A DNA stretch of 64,000 nt from Legionellaceae bacterium (lineage in GTDB: Bacteria > Pseudomonadota > Gammaproteobacteria > Legionellales > Legionellaceae). The stretch lies in contig JARGPO010000006.1 of assembly GCA_029213075.1 (NCBI GenBank), positions 108,856 to 172,855 of the forward strand, written 5' to 3'. The notes beneath the pieces are model-generated. The model searched no databases. It saw nothing but the letters and a program-made list of their open reading frames with translations, and was not told the origin of the DNA. Positions 46,801 to 56,900 of the stretch are shown here, piece after piece (the first letter of the stretch is position 1; every line of letters begins with the position of its first letter). A program made the position numbers and the translations under genes.

Positions 46801-47045
46801 TTAACGATCATTTTTCAGATAGTTGGCGTGCACTATGGAATGGTAAGCCGTTGACTATGTATCGCGCTAATACTATATCCATGGCAGTTGTTCTACCTCC
46901 AGGAGAAGGCGAGTTAATCTTTGATTTTAAGCCAAGGTTATATGTTTTACTAGTTAAAGTAAGTACTTTAACTAGTGCTTTCTTGTTATTATTTGCAATC
47001 TTAGTTTTTATAAACAGAAAGATGCTACATAGAAAAAACCGTTAA
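43860..47045 (+). CDS. Large YfhO-like membrane protein, copy 2
   Basis: 1061 residues with a TTG start; AAAGGAG lies seven bases upstream and the paralogue begins alike (MDSDVWTQKKYAPFL against MDSWIYKNKFIPFL). The same layout is kept: multi-helix N-terminal half, soluble domain, one C-terminal helix. Copies 1 and 2 are alike along their whole length, so this is a tandem duplication that has since diverged. Possibly lipid-linked glycosyltransferases acting on the glycan made by this cluster (inference). Confidence 0.78.
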   Translation: MDSDVWTQKKYAPFLFCISLSTILFYALFTGQFTIGGTDLLFSHYPNLIFGHRTFQEFGKFALWNPYIFLGSDFSQSMHAHYLNPLYWPFMLLPEENLLFAVTFMHYIMNALIGVVWFRIARCLNLSGCSALLVSAIAQAGMFFWFGMTTLISIPMYLFSSLACWLVLTRNNRSLVSNYFAIIFTLAAIFITPHPGYIIGFSLPIGLVFLITVYAERRLLSSYQYAVVFMISTLTAMILCIHRLLPVLKALIVSGVAISQMKWLGGYANDAYFGLSIFNPIVLGIHLGDAAQIATTFNYGSIHNQFHNALYIGIAPLILIYLAMRAGESRAIILLSFVTFVISCACIKAFEPIYDAVMILFFPYNHDSIFRIISQFSFLFLFIFSVREIPNLDKEKLQKGIRECLIGLGVILLFALAMSGRLMSHEYYNALTKEPLPILIYGCRFVSLLLFAWIGYVSLINISSLTTKWFTGFCTLFIVIASVIAYYLSKKVSIPSHESNILIAVNCLFVLFVCVWVIPFASAKIGRYKTKFIFGISAAIIGFILAQIIIPPHAIHLWPSSLGWIVFIALFFTTLLVLLQWAKSNLSFNEMMLFLLVIVIADLITAYINYTYVNIFSSSPYYESMNSVYPSRDVLNKKFNRKDIYASNQKSLVDNPHLFGDFSLWNAPSNNLESDDYQGTYTFQYTGFDKEININKDTLINAKSRQAAFGVWMKATPGMSIGVFITDPINRVGTELLREKGDGRWHWYTSTIDEKKSIKAIRAHLNISGDGHFSVYAPKLVASSFVLPGGEPDDNSPVVQPQHTVLEKIDRSSYRMNHVTLFNKIAGNELTSGFSMVYETPTYGGVDSDQAQDLVDFVGNFKKLDPSWWARFGMLSVIEDEKALNLLGVGYDFKQGVEIYRPNAIPRFSAFSGYEVQPASEDGLKRLKDDDFLESKTVILDKSPKNLVSQKDNFKKLNYTQIDADKFSLQISKDTPRIVLFNDHFSDSWRALWNGKPLTMYRANTISMAVVLPPGEGELIFDFKPRLYVLLVKVSTLTSAFLLLFAILVFINRKMLHRKNR

Positions 47046-47173
47046 TATTTTAATTCTAGACTAGAACGACTTTCACCCATATTTATCATTAATGAACTGA
47101 TGTTATTGATTTTCATCTCAAATTATCGTAATTTGCAACTTAATGAATGCTATTTTTTCAAAAGGAGTTGGAA

Positions 47174-50100
47174 ATGGATAATTTGAATGAAGAAATATCG
47201 AGAATTATTATTTGCATGGAGAAGAAAGAGCGCGTAGCTATTATTCGGATGATGCAAGATAAAGTCCTGCAATTTGAATATCGTATTCAAAGAGGTGTTA
47301 TAGCAATGCTTAATGCTCCTGCTCAACGCCAAAAACTTGCTGAAAAACGTGCCGCTCGTAATAAAGCCTTAGATGAGAAAAGCCAACGTAATAAAGAACA
47401 ACTATCTTCAGGTACAAGCCAGTTAACAGATATAACAGAAAATGCCCCTATGGGCATGGGTAATGCTGCTAAGATTGGGGCAAGCATTGTTAATGGTGTA
47501 GGTTCTGCAGTAATAGATCATAATGATGCTACGAGAAATTTAGAAGAAGCAGAAAAAGATTATTATGCAGCACAATTTTTAGACTATGTTGATGAACCCA
47601 ATTACAAAATTATATCTGAACGAGTATCTAGTATTTTAGGTTATAGGTTTCAGTTCTTAATATTTAGACTTGCAGCAGGTGAAGATGGTTTTTTTAAATT
47701 GGCTGATTTTTTTATTGAATGCATGAAATTATATGCACTTGATAAGCTTGAGGAGCACGTTGGAGAATTAGTTCAATCATTTATAGATGCAGCTATTCCT
47801 AGTCCAAATTCGAAATTAAGGTATTCAGAATGGAAATGGGGTGAAAACTTAGAGATTCTTGGTAATAAAACACTACAACTTGATCCTAAGGCTGAAGCTA
47901 TAATAGCAAAAATTGGTCCGGCACCACGCTCATTACTTGGTGGTTATATAAAACATAATTATACTATTTTGGGAATGTTAAATCATGCTGCAATAGTTAA
48001 TCATCTTGGTGAAATTCGTTGGGGTTTGCAACGACCCGGTGAGTCTCTTGATGGTAGAAACAAGTATCCTGTTATTTTATTAGGTAGGAAAGAAACTACT
48101 GCTAATATGGGTTTAGGGTTTGCCACCTTCTTTACAGATGAAGAGCTACGTGATCACCAAGTAGTTGCAATTCGTAGGCTTGTCCCCGATTTTTTTGAGC
48201 ATACGTCGTCATTTGAGGTTGGTTCAACTTTATCTTCAGAGCAGCAAAAACCAGATAATCCTGCAGATCTTGCCTATTATGAGGAACGATATGAATATTC
48301 ATGGGATAGAGATCCGGAATGGAATGAAAGGGAGGACAATAAATTAAATTCGCAAAATGATACAGATGCTGAAACTGAAGAAATGTTTTCTTTCGATTCT
48401 ATTTATTCTCGAGAGCAGAGATTAATGAAAAAGTCTAGTACAGCCTTTGATATTACCAAAGTCAAACAAGATGTGATTCGAGTTAAAGATGCTGCTGTAC
48501 AAGCTCAGGTTTCAGTATATGACACTGAGTATGGTTCAGATGTACGAACTAGGAAACAACTTGAGGCCGCTATTGCTGCAAAATATGCTGCTATTGCTGT
48601 AAGTAATTTGATGAGATGTATTGTGAAATATGGTGAATTTACTGATGAGTATAGAACTTTAGTAATTGATACTCTTGAGTCTGCTGGAGCCGGATTAAAC
48701 GCATCTCGAGAGTTACCTCTACAAGAAGCAAGTAGGCATAGAAAGCAAATTATAGCTTTAAAATCAGTGTCTGAGAATGTTGAGGAAATGTATAAACTGA
48801 AGTTAATTTGCCAAAATAACTTTCATAACATTCTTGATGTTTTGCATGGGATTCCTGATTACCCTCCGGCAATACCTTTTCTTCGGGAAGAGGAAGTAGT
48901 TGAGTTACAATACAAGAAAGCTTTGCAAATTCAGTCAGAGGAAATATTAGCGGAGTTAGAATATTGTAGAAAATTTGCGATGGCCGTATTTAATCGTTCT
49001 AAATCAAGCAATGGGGATAAAGATCTAACTGCGGATCAAGGTGAAGTTTTTCAGCATTCACTAGCAATAGGTGCGATAAATGCAACTTCTGAAAGAGTTA
49101 AAGATGTTTTGTATGACATGATAGAATCAGATAATCCAAGCGATATAAATACAATGTTGCAAGTAATAGAGAGGTGTGTTGTTGCCACTAAAAAAAATCA
49201 TGAAGATATTTGTGCTTTCTTGCAAGTTGAAGACAATTGGGTTGTTTTAAGTGAAACTTGGACCGCCGCCGGGAATGATGCATCTAGATTAAAAAAACAA
49301 GAGATTCAGGACTGGGTTATATCTATTGCGCGTCACTCATATGAGTGTGCGTCTAATAATCTACGCTTAGCACAAGAAGAGTTAGCTGTTAAACCTGGTT
49401 TTATAGATAGATATCGAGAGAGATCTAAGCAAGCTAGACTACGTTCTATATTTGCTTATAAACAAAATGCGGTAGCAGCAAAATTAAAAAGTACAAACTT
49501 AGTCAACAGTATAAAACTTAGTGCGGTTGAAGGGTTAGATGAAGAAATAAAAACCAGAGCCGATCAGTATTTTGAGAGAGCAATGGCTGAAAGCGAGCTT
49601 GGTAAGTTGCGGTTTGTCGCAAGGAAAAAGTTTACAGGTGCAGTTCTTCCAGAAACTCAAGCCAAACAAGAGCTTGATAATCTTGACCTTGAAATAAGAA
49701 AGATGAATCTAGCTATCAGAAAAAAGTCGGCTATTGATGCTAAAAATGCCAGAGATATTGCAAAGGAAGAATATGCTAGATTAAATAAGCGTATGACAAC
49801 TTTAGAGTATCAAAGTGTAGCTAGAAATATTTATCATGCTAAAGAGGCTGCTGAGTTAGCCGTAGTTGGAGATCTTGAAATTCCAACTTTTGTAGATAGA
49901 AAGTCAAATCAAGCATTAACAGAAATAAGAGAAATGGCTGAACACATAAGTGACATTAAATCAAGACTTAAAACACTCCAGGCAAGGTGTCTTGCAGATT
50001 TAAACTACTCTTTACAATTATCAACATCAGACTCTATGTCAGATCGTTTTGAACAGTCAGGAGAGGATGAAAAATCTGAAAGCTCTGAGGATTTATCGTT

Positions 50101-51718
50101 TCAAGATGATTTTAACAGTGATGATTCTGGAGATGGATTTCATGCGAAGTATAGTCTTGGGGAGAGGATTCGCAAAGGTAGGGTTGAGATAACTCATGAA
50201 TTAGAACAGGATGTCTATAATTCACCACTTAACCTGGAGGTAAAGGATGGTAGTTTTGATGAGTTATTTGATGAGTTTGTTAAAAAAGATTTAAAACAAG
50301 AGGTTGTTTTAATAGAAGAATCCTCACCATCATCTTCTGGTTCTGGGGGTGTTGTAAATAAAGGAAGATTAGTACAGCAGGCTTTATTACAAATTATTAA
50401 TAATATCGATGAATCTATACCAGTTGACTCGGAAATTTCTAGAGAAAATATAAGAAAACGAATAGCTAAAGAATTAATCGTGATAAAGGAACAATTAGAC
50501 AAAGACCCAAGTGTCCTGGGTAGCAACTGGGCTATAAGATTACTGGTAGATATTACTATCTGGGTAAATGAGGTAGTACAGAGTATGCCATTTGGAGTTC
50601 GTGAGAGGGTTAGTGAAGCCAAGCACAATTTACCAGACTGTCAGTGTAGAGTTAATCCAGAATGTGAGGATTTGCAGATAGAAAGACAGGCTGCGATGAA
50701 AAAAGTAAATCAAGCATATTTGGATATTTATGAAGCTAAAACAAAAATGTCTGAGAATGCAAGAAAAATTGTTAGAAGAAATATAGAGTGGGATCCTATA
50801 GCAGATACTTTTGAGTGGGCTGGTACTCCATATCATAGAGAATTGTATTATGTAAATAGCAGGCTAGCAGCAAACCCTCCACTTAAATTAGAAGTTAATC
50901 ATCGCACACCAATGCTTTTGTTGTATCTCGTAATGCATTCTTGTAGCAGGGAGTTATTATCTAAGTTTAATAAGATTATCGTTCGTATTAATGCACTTAA
51001 TGTTAGGTCTGATATATGTAGCAAGAGGATTTATGACTTAAATCATTTGAGTGCTGATAAAAAGGAATTGGTGAAATTTGAGACTATAAAATCAGAGTAT
51101 GAGGATTTTTCGCGCCAACTTGAATTAAAATATGAGCAAATAACTTGGGAGATTGATTGTGAGGAGCAACGAGCCAGGGCTTTGGAGGATAATGCCGTAA
51201 GTAGATTTTTTAGAGAGTGGCAAGAAAAAACTTGTAACCCTGAAGCACAAACTCAGAGAGTAAAAGCAATTAAAGAGGCTAAGGCCAAGCGTATGAAGTT
51301 AAAGATTGCAGATAGTGAAGCTGTCACTTCCAAAGATGATACTAAACAAGATAAAAATAGAGTTGATGAAGAAAGAGTTGTTAAACTAAGAGAGGTTGCA
51401 AAAAATATTACAACAGAAGATCTTGAGGCAAAAATTGTAAACCTAGAAAAACACTTGAGAAGGGCTTTGAGGTTAATAAACCCAAAGAAGGAAAATAGCA
51501 GGGGTCCTGGCAGGAGAAAACCAGTTCTAAGAGGGGCGAGTTTTTATAGTAGCTCAGCATTTGATTTATTTGGGAATAAAAAACCGGGAGTGGCTAAGAG
51601 CCCTGCTAAAAAAAGAGATAGTTCACTACTTTATTTCGTAGATAATTCAGAACAGTCTTCTGATGACGAAAAATCTTCTAAAGCTAGCCCAGCTCGGAAA
51701 ATGGTTCAAGAATTATAG
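47174..51718 (+). CDS. Giant coiled-coil protein of unknown function, effector candidate
   Basis: 1514 residues from the ATG at 47174, chosen because AAAAGGAG lies six bases upstream; an in-frame ATG at 47147 is before that site. It is dominated by Glu/Lys/Arg/Ala-rich helices, with long coiled coils around residues 560-960 and 1150-1400. Acidic Ser-rich segments lie near 960-1050, and the tail contains SSDDEKSSKASPARKM. No signal peptide, membrane helix or catalytic motif was recognised. The size, composition and charged C-terminus resemble Dot/Icm-type effectors; this is inference. Confidence 0.6.
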   Translation: MDNLNEEISRIIICMEKKERVAIIRMMQDKVLQFEYRIQRGVIAMLNAPAQRQKLAEKRAARNKALDEKSQRNKEQLSSGTSQLTDITENAPMGMGNAAKIGASIVNGVGSAVIDHNDATRNLEEAEKDYYAAQFLDYVDEPNYKIISERVSSILGYRFQFLIFRLAAGEDGFFKLADFFIECMKLYALDKLEEHVGELVQSFIDAAIPSPNSKLRYSEWKWGENLEILGNKTLQLDPKAEAIIAKIGPAPRSLLGGYIKHNYTILGMLNHAAIVNHLGEIRWGLQRPGESLDGRNKYPVILLGRKETTANMGLGFATFFTDEELRDHQVVAIRRLVPDFFEHTSSFEVGSTLSSEQQKPDNPADLAYYEERYEYSWDRDPEWNEREDNKLNSQNDTDAETEEMFSFDSIYSREQRLMKKSSTAFDITKVKQDVIRVKDAAVQAQVSVYDTEYGSDVRTRKQLEAAIAAKYAAIAVSNLMRCIVKYGEFTDEYRTLVIDTLESAGAGLNASRELPLQEASRHRKQIIALKSVSENVEEMYKLKLICQNNFHNILDVLHGIPDYPPAIPFLREEEVVELQYKKALQIQSEEILAELEYCRKFAMAVFNRSKSSNGDKDLTADQGEVFQHSLAIGAINATSERVKDVLYDMIESDNPSDINTMLQVIERCVVATKKNHEDICAFLQVEDNWVVLSETWTAAGNDASRLKKQEIQDWVISIARHSYECASNNLRLAQEELAVKPGFIDRYRERSKQARLRSIFAYKQNAVAAKLKSTNLVNSIKLSAVEGLDEEIKTRADQYFERAMAESELGKLRFVARKKFTGAVLPETQAKQELDNLDLEIRKMNLAIRKKSAIDAKNARDIAKEEYARLNKRMTTLEYQSVARNIYHAKEAAELAVVGDLEIPTFVDRKSNQALTEIREMAEHISDIKSRLKTLQARCLADLNYSLQLSTSDSMSDRFEQSGEDEKSESSEDLSFQDDFNSDDSGDGFHAKYSLGERIRKGRVEITHELEQDVYNSPLNLEVKDGSFDELFDEFVKKDLKQEVVLIEESSPSSSGSGGVVNKGRLVQQALLQIINNIDESIPVDSEISRENIRKRIAKELIVIKEQLDKDPSVLGSNWAIRLLVDITIWVNEVVQSMPFGVRERVSEAKHNLPDCQCRVNPECEDLQIERQAAMKKVNQAYLDIYEAKTKMSENARKIVRRNIEWDPIADTFEWAGTPYHRELYYVNSRLAANPPLKLEVNHRTPMLLLYLVMHSCSRELLSKFNKIIVRINALNVRSDICSKRIYDLNHLSADKKELVKFETIKSEYEDFSRQLELKYEQITWEIDCEEQRARALEDNAVSRFFREWQEKTCNPEAQTQRVKAIKEAKAKRMKLKIADSEAVTSKDDTKQDKNRVDEERVVKLREVAKNITTEDLEAKIVNLEKHLRRALRLINPKKENSRGPGRRKPVLRGASFYSSSAFDLFGNKKPGVAKSPAKKRDSSLLYFVDNSEQSSDDEKSSKASPARKMVQEL

Positions 51719-52435
51719 GATGAGTTGACACTCAACCAAAAAGACTCGCTAGAGGATACCCTTATCTGTAGTAACTCAGATGTAGTAGCTCAGACTTGAT
51801 CGTTAACCCGACTCAGCCCTACTAACCCTACTAACCCTACTTAACCCTACTTAACCCTACTTAACCCGCTTTATGCGGGTTATCCAGTCAGATTGACTTT
51901 GAAAATCATGAGATGGTCCGAACAAGTCGGACCAAGTAGGTTGTGTGAGCATAGGTGGAGTAGATCGGTTGATAATTAACGGAAAACCATCCCTAGATGG
52001 TTCTTTATCTCGACTTAATCCGACTCAGCCCTACTAACCCTACTTAACCCGCTTTATGCGGGTTATCCAGTCAGATTGACTTTGAAAATCATGAGATGGT
52101 CCGAACAAGTCGGACCAAGTAGGTTGTGTGAGCATAGGTGGAGTAGACGAGTTGATAATTAACGGAAAACCATCCCTAGATGGTTCTTTATCTCGACTTA
52201 ACCAGACTCAGCCCTACTAACCCCTACTTAACCCGCTTTATGCGGGTTATCCAGTCAGATTGACTTTGAAAATCACTAGATTGACCAAACAAGTCGGACT
52301 AAGTAGGTTGTGGGAATACATGTCAACAAACCCTAGATACTTCGTTGATATATTTTGATTTGTATTGGTTTGTTCTGAAATACTTATTAAATTGTCTATA
52401 CTTATATTTATGTATATAAATTGAGAACTGGAATA
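51719..52435. other. Non-coding stretch holding repeat array C
   Basis: No gene is visible. A short inverted repeat gttga-cac-tcaac lies at 51724-51736 just after the giant gene. Array C follows, then a degenerate MITE end (tgtcaacaaaccctag, about 52320-52335). Confidence 0.6.
51744..52320. repeat. Array C: three tandem copies of an about 184-bp structured repeat (second subfamily)
   Basis: The anchor cccgctttatgcggg recurs with gctttatg at 51868, 52051 and 52235, spacings 183 and 184. Units share hairpin 1 (aacccgc-tttat-gcgggtt), hairpin 2 (tggtccga-acaag-tcggacca; decayed in unit 3), a third hairpin aaccat-ccctag-atggtt and a run of ccctacttaa-type short repeats before each unit. A left end ctagaggatacc at 51749 matches the end of array A units. 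Confidence 0.88.
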
Positions 52436-53695
52436 ATGATAAATCCTTTTAAATATTCTCCTGTAGGAGATAAAAAGAACTCTGATTATTTTAACGAGTA
52501 TCGTGTGAAAATATATGAGCGCAGAAAGTCTTCAGGACTTGATAAGTTAATTGGCAATATCCAAGCAGTTGTTGTTCAGGTGCAAACAGGAGATGCTACT
52601 AGTTACTTACAAGAGCTTTACTATATGATGCCGTATCGGTATTACAAGAGTTATATTTCAGATACGCATAAAATATATATTTTAAAAAACACAGATAATT
52701 CACCGTTATTTTTTGTTTTAGAGCCACTGGATCTTAATTTTGAAGATGACTTAACACGTGCAAATCGTATGTATCCAAATTCTCGCGAAAAATTTAATGC
52801 ACGATATGTTGGAGAAATTCTTAAATGTGAGGATTTACTTGAAACTCAAAAAATATTAACATCACATGATTTCCATTTTCAAGATAGTGAAACTGTTCCA
52901 AATAAATTTTTTGCAAATGAACATGTTTTGTTTACTAGAATGTCTGGTTATACATTTAATAGTACAGGATACTCCCAACACAACATGCTTGATGTTGATA
53001 AATTTGATTATGGCCAGCCCTTTGAGCTAAGTCTGTCGCAACAAGAAGTGCTTCAAAAGATTGATGATTTCACTAAAAGCTCAGGAATTAAACCTCTAAT
53101 GAGAGGTATTGATCATTTGGCAACAAGAATTTTGTCTGATGAGAGAGAAGATGCAATTTTAGAGTTTTTATGCTTAAGTAATTATTATTTTTGGGGAGCA
53201 TACAATATAGGTGATATGAACTCATCTACTAACGTCAACCGGGCGATTAGTGGTAATGATATTCAATCCCCAGCTAAGGTTTTCACAGCTAATAACACAC
53301 CATTTATGGTTAATTCTTTTAAAAACCTCCCAATGCCAACCGAGAATTTCGTACGTAATTATGGTCGTCGGATGCACCATATTGCTATTGAAGTTGCTGA
53401 TGGGGATCATGGTAGTAATATGAAAAACCTTGATTTTGTAATTGATGTTTTAAAAAACAAAGCAAATATTAGTTTTTTAGCAAAAATATTTGGAGAGTGT
53501 AAGGATGAACCCGATTTAAAACAAATTTTTTCTAAGCATTCACAGTTATCTATCTTAATTACCGAATATGTTGAACGTTGTCATAATTTTGATGGTTTCT
53601 TTACTAAACAAAATGTTGCAGCTCTAACCGAGGCGGCAGGTCTAGATGAAATAGTTAAACAGCATCACCTGCAAAAAGGTGTGATTGGTGATTAA
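52436..53695 (+). CDS. Divergent HPPD-like VOC-fold protein (putative iron dioxygenase)
   Basis: 419 residues from the ATG at 52436 (a TTG five codons earlier is possible). The C-terminal half follows the 4-hydroxyphenylpyruvate dioxygenase pattern: GIDHLATRI (His227), MHHIAIEV (His315) and ILITEYVERCHNFDGFF (Glu377) fit the two-His one-Glu iron ligands, and the last motif resembles the family's ERHG...GFGKGNF ending. The N-terminal half could be the first VOC domain but is hardly recognisable. Substrate unknown; the usual tyrosine-pathway neighbours are absent. Confidence 0.5.
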   Translation: MINPFKYSPVGDKKNSDYFNEYRVKIYERRKSSGLDKLIGNIQAVVVQVQTGDATSYLQELYYMMPYRYYKSYISDTHKIYILKNTDNSPLFFVLEPLDLNFEDDLTRANRMYPNSREKFNARYVGEILKCEDLLETQKILTSHDFHFQDSETVPNKFFANEHVLFTRMSGYTFNSTGYSQHNMLDVDKFDYGQPFELSLSQQEVLQKIDDFTKSSGIKPLMRGIDHLATRILSDEREDAILEFLCLSNYYFWGAYNIGDMNSSTNVNRAISGNDIQSPAKVFTANNTPFMVNSFKNLPMPTENFVRNYGRRMHHIAIEVADGDHGSNMKNLDFVIDVLKNKANISFLAKIFGECKDEPDLKQIFSKHSQLSILITEYVERCHNFDGFFTKQNVAALTEAAGLDEIVKQHHLQKGVIGD

Positions 53696-53952
53696 ATGCT
53701 ATTATGTATGATGATATATTTAAAGTATACATTGATTATTGGTTATTCATGGTTTGATTATTATTACCGTGGAAAATAGACTTAACATTGAAGCACACTA
53801 TTGATAATTCTAATTTACTTGAACATATTAACCGGGTAGGGATTGAGTTATGTGGAAACTTTCAATGTTAAATTATGCTCAAATAACTTTCAATTTGCCT
53901 CTGTTTATAATATAGTGGTCGCTAATAATATCTAATTGGTTTAATTATTAGT
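53696..53952. other. Gap between the HPPD-like gene and the second giant gene
   Basis: No gene or strong terminator is visible; AT-rich and presumably holding the promoter of the next gene. Confidence 0.3.
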
Positions 53953-56900
53953 ATGAATCATCCTGAAGAATTGTCTAGATATACAGACTTTCAAGATAGT
54001 CACCTAGAATTTACATTGAATGCAGTTGTAAATGGTCTTGATGAAATATTAGCAAAGAACAAACGTACTGTTACCACGCAAAAATTTGGTGTGTCTGATA
54101 AAGACGTTGTAGCGAAACTTGCGCACCAACTGCGTTTTTTAAGAGATCATATACTCCCATTATTTAGCAGAGGATCTGCTCCACAGATTGAGTTTAGCAA
54201 CATTTTTACTATAGTTAAAAACCCGATTAGCTCAATAAAATTCTATGATTCATTATCTTTCTTCAAAAAACTAAGTATGAGAATTGCTACTTTGATTGAC
54301 GTTAGTTTAAGAGTCAAAGATTCTTTTAAAATTAGAGCAGGTGAGGAAGTAGTTAGTGGTGCAGGTTATAGTGATTTATTGGCTGAGATAACCGCTGATA
54401 GAGCATTTGTTGCTTTCGAATCTGGTTATGAAAAATCCGATATTGAGATAGCGAAATCGGTGTTAGCAGAAAACCTAAAATTATTCATGGATGCCGATAG
54501 TGATAATAAACTAATAGCAAACACATTAAATCATATCCTACCTAAATCACATATGAGGATAGAGGTACTAGTGTTTTTTATCGAGATTTTTATGAATTTA
54601 CCTGATTTTAAAAGTTTATTAGGCTTTTTAAATGAAAAGTTTATTGATGAAGATAAAAGTCATGAATTTCAAAGTATGTTTATAAATGTAGCATTGATGA
54701 TAATTCAAGATTCGAAGGAGAGTATTAGCCCTGAATTATTAGCTAGAATAGATAAAATTACCATTTATTATAATAAGCAGTATGACTTGGTTAGGAGTTG
54801 TGTAGAAGGAAAAATTGTAGATGTTAGGCAGAGAATAGAGCGCATACCAAAACTAACTCTAGGTACTAGTCAATTAACGAATCAATTGTTCTTGGAACTA
54901 CAAGATCAATACATTAGCAAATTCCAAAATATTGAAAGATTAGCCAGCGAACTTAAATCATTCAAGTCGTCTTCTTTAAAAGTACTAGGTATAGTTAGAG
55001 CAGATGGCGAAGTTGAGGAGCGATATCTTAGTGAAAAGATACCTGCAGGAGTTTCTAAGTATATTAGAGGGGAACGTGTAGATTTTTATTCTGTTCGTGC
55101 TGAAATTTCTTTACTTGAAAAGTTATTATTAAAAGCAGAAACTGATCTTAGTTACGAATATTTTTCCTGTAAACATGATATTGAAAACATACACAGCCAG
55201 GAAGTCGATGATGCATACCTAGATTTTTCAAGTCAATTTAGACAAATAGAAAAGTATGATAATGTTTTCGAGAATGATGAGAATAAAACACTTATACAAA
55301 ATTTAAATGAAAAAATTAGTAAAAAAAAATTAGAACGTGATAACTTGATTAAGTTATTATCTGAGTTGGATTTAAAGATAAAGAATTTAAGAGAAAATGG
55401 TAGTCAATTAGGTATGGACAACAGCATACTGGTTGTGTTACAAGAAGTTCAGTATAAAATTAGTCAACTATTAAAAATGGTGGATTTACATATGGCAGAA
55501 ATGAAAGATGAAATCAGAGATAAAGGGTTACCTCTAGATGAAAGTTTAGAAAACGCTCAAAAACTTTTACAGGATAAACTTAAGCTCAAAAATAGTTTAA
55601 ATGAAGAGAAAGAAAAAGCTGAGCAAGAAGGAGAAGCTGAAATTAGTGATTTGAGGTTATCATTTGATGCTCAATTAAAAGAAAAAAAGCTTTGGCTTGA
55701 TATTATGCAACAGTATCAGAGTCGATTCTTTGCTCAAAATGAAGGTGAAGAATTAGGGGAACTAAAACCTAGTGCTACAGTTATAGGCAAATCGTCGACG
55801 TTATCTCGTCAATCCTCAGTCGTTGATGTGAGTGGATCCTCTAAGATGGCAGTAGGTGCTCCTCCTGAGAGAGTATTGAAAAGAGGTTTATCAATGCCAA
55901 GCATGCCATTTTCTTCAACAAATCCTTCTGCAATCACTTTTGAAAAAATAAAAACATGGTTGATTACACTAAATCAAAAAATTGATGGACCTGAAGTTAC
56001 ACCTCTAGATTTAAAAAATATTTTGGGTGACACCTCAGAGAGTAAAAGTCCTAAAGGAGTTACTGCGGACTCTTTAAGAGAACGTATTACAAGCACAGAA
56101 AAGGCAATTAGTGACCTTGAAGCAGAACTTGATCGGAAAATATCCGCAATAAATGATGTCGTATCTAAATCAAAGGCTGAACTAGCTATGCTAACTGAGG
56201 AAATAAACCATCTTACATCTCAAGTAAGAGAGCTAGATACACATTTTGCTGATGCCAGGATGAATAAATTAGTAGCAGAATTTATATCTTCAAAACCTTT
56301 TGATACAGAATATTATCATAACCTATGGGATAAATTAGATGATGATGGGTTAGTTGATCATAAAGAATCCTTGATTTTAAAATTTGCAGTTCTAGAAGAA
56401 CAGGTAAATAGCTCTTCAGATTGCCTGGCTAGGGTGGCTCAATTTAAGCAACAATTTAAAGATGACGTTAAAAGAAGGACTGAAGTTAAACTAAAAGAGT
56501 TAAACGACCGTATTTCTAGTTTGGGCGGTCTAGAAGCAGTAATAGATCGTTCTGTGCCCGCTAATAAAATTCGGAATATAAATGCCTATAATAATTATCT
56601 TTCTGAATCCAAGACATTGAAAGAATTTCTAGTGAGAGTAAAAAATGATATTGGTATAGAGATGGACCTAGAGATTCCAGACTTGCACTTTAGTGAGATT
56701 AACTTAAAAACTGTTATTGTTAAAGATGAAGCTAGAGGACTTTTAAATCGGTCTTATTCAAAAAGCATATTTGATTTCGGACAGAAAAAATTTGTAAGCG
56801 GTTTGACTACAAAATTAGGGATGCATAATACAGCTCTTAATGAAATATTAGATGAAATAAATTATGGTATTAAAAACTTTAATAGCATAATGTTTGTAAG

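Noticed and set aside
51744..52320. Origin of replication or iteron cluster
   Set aside because: The units are long, with internal hairpins, and no replication initiator gene or DnaA-box cluster lies nearby.
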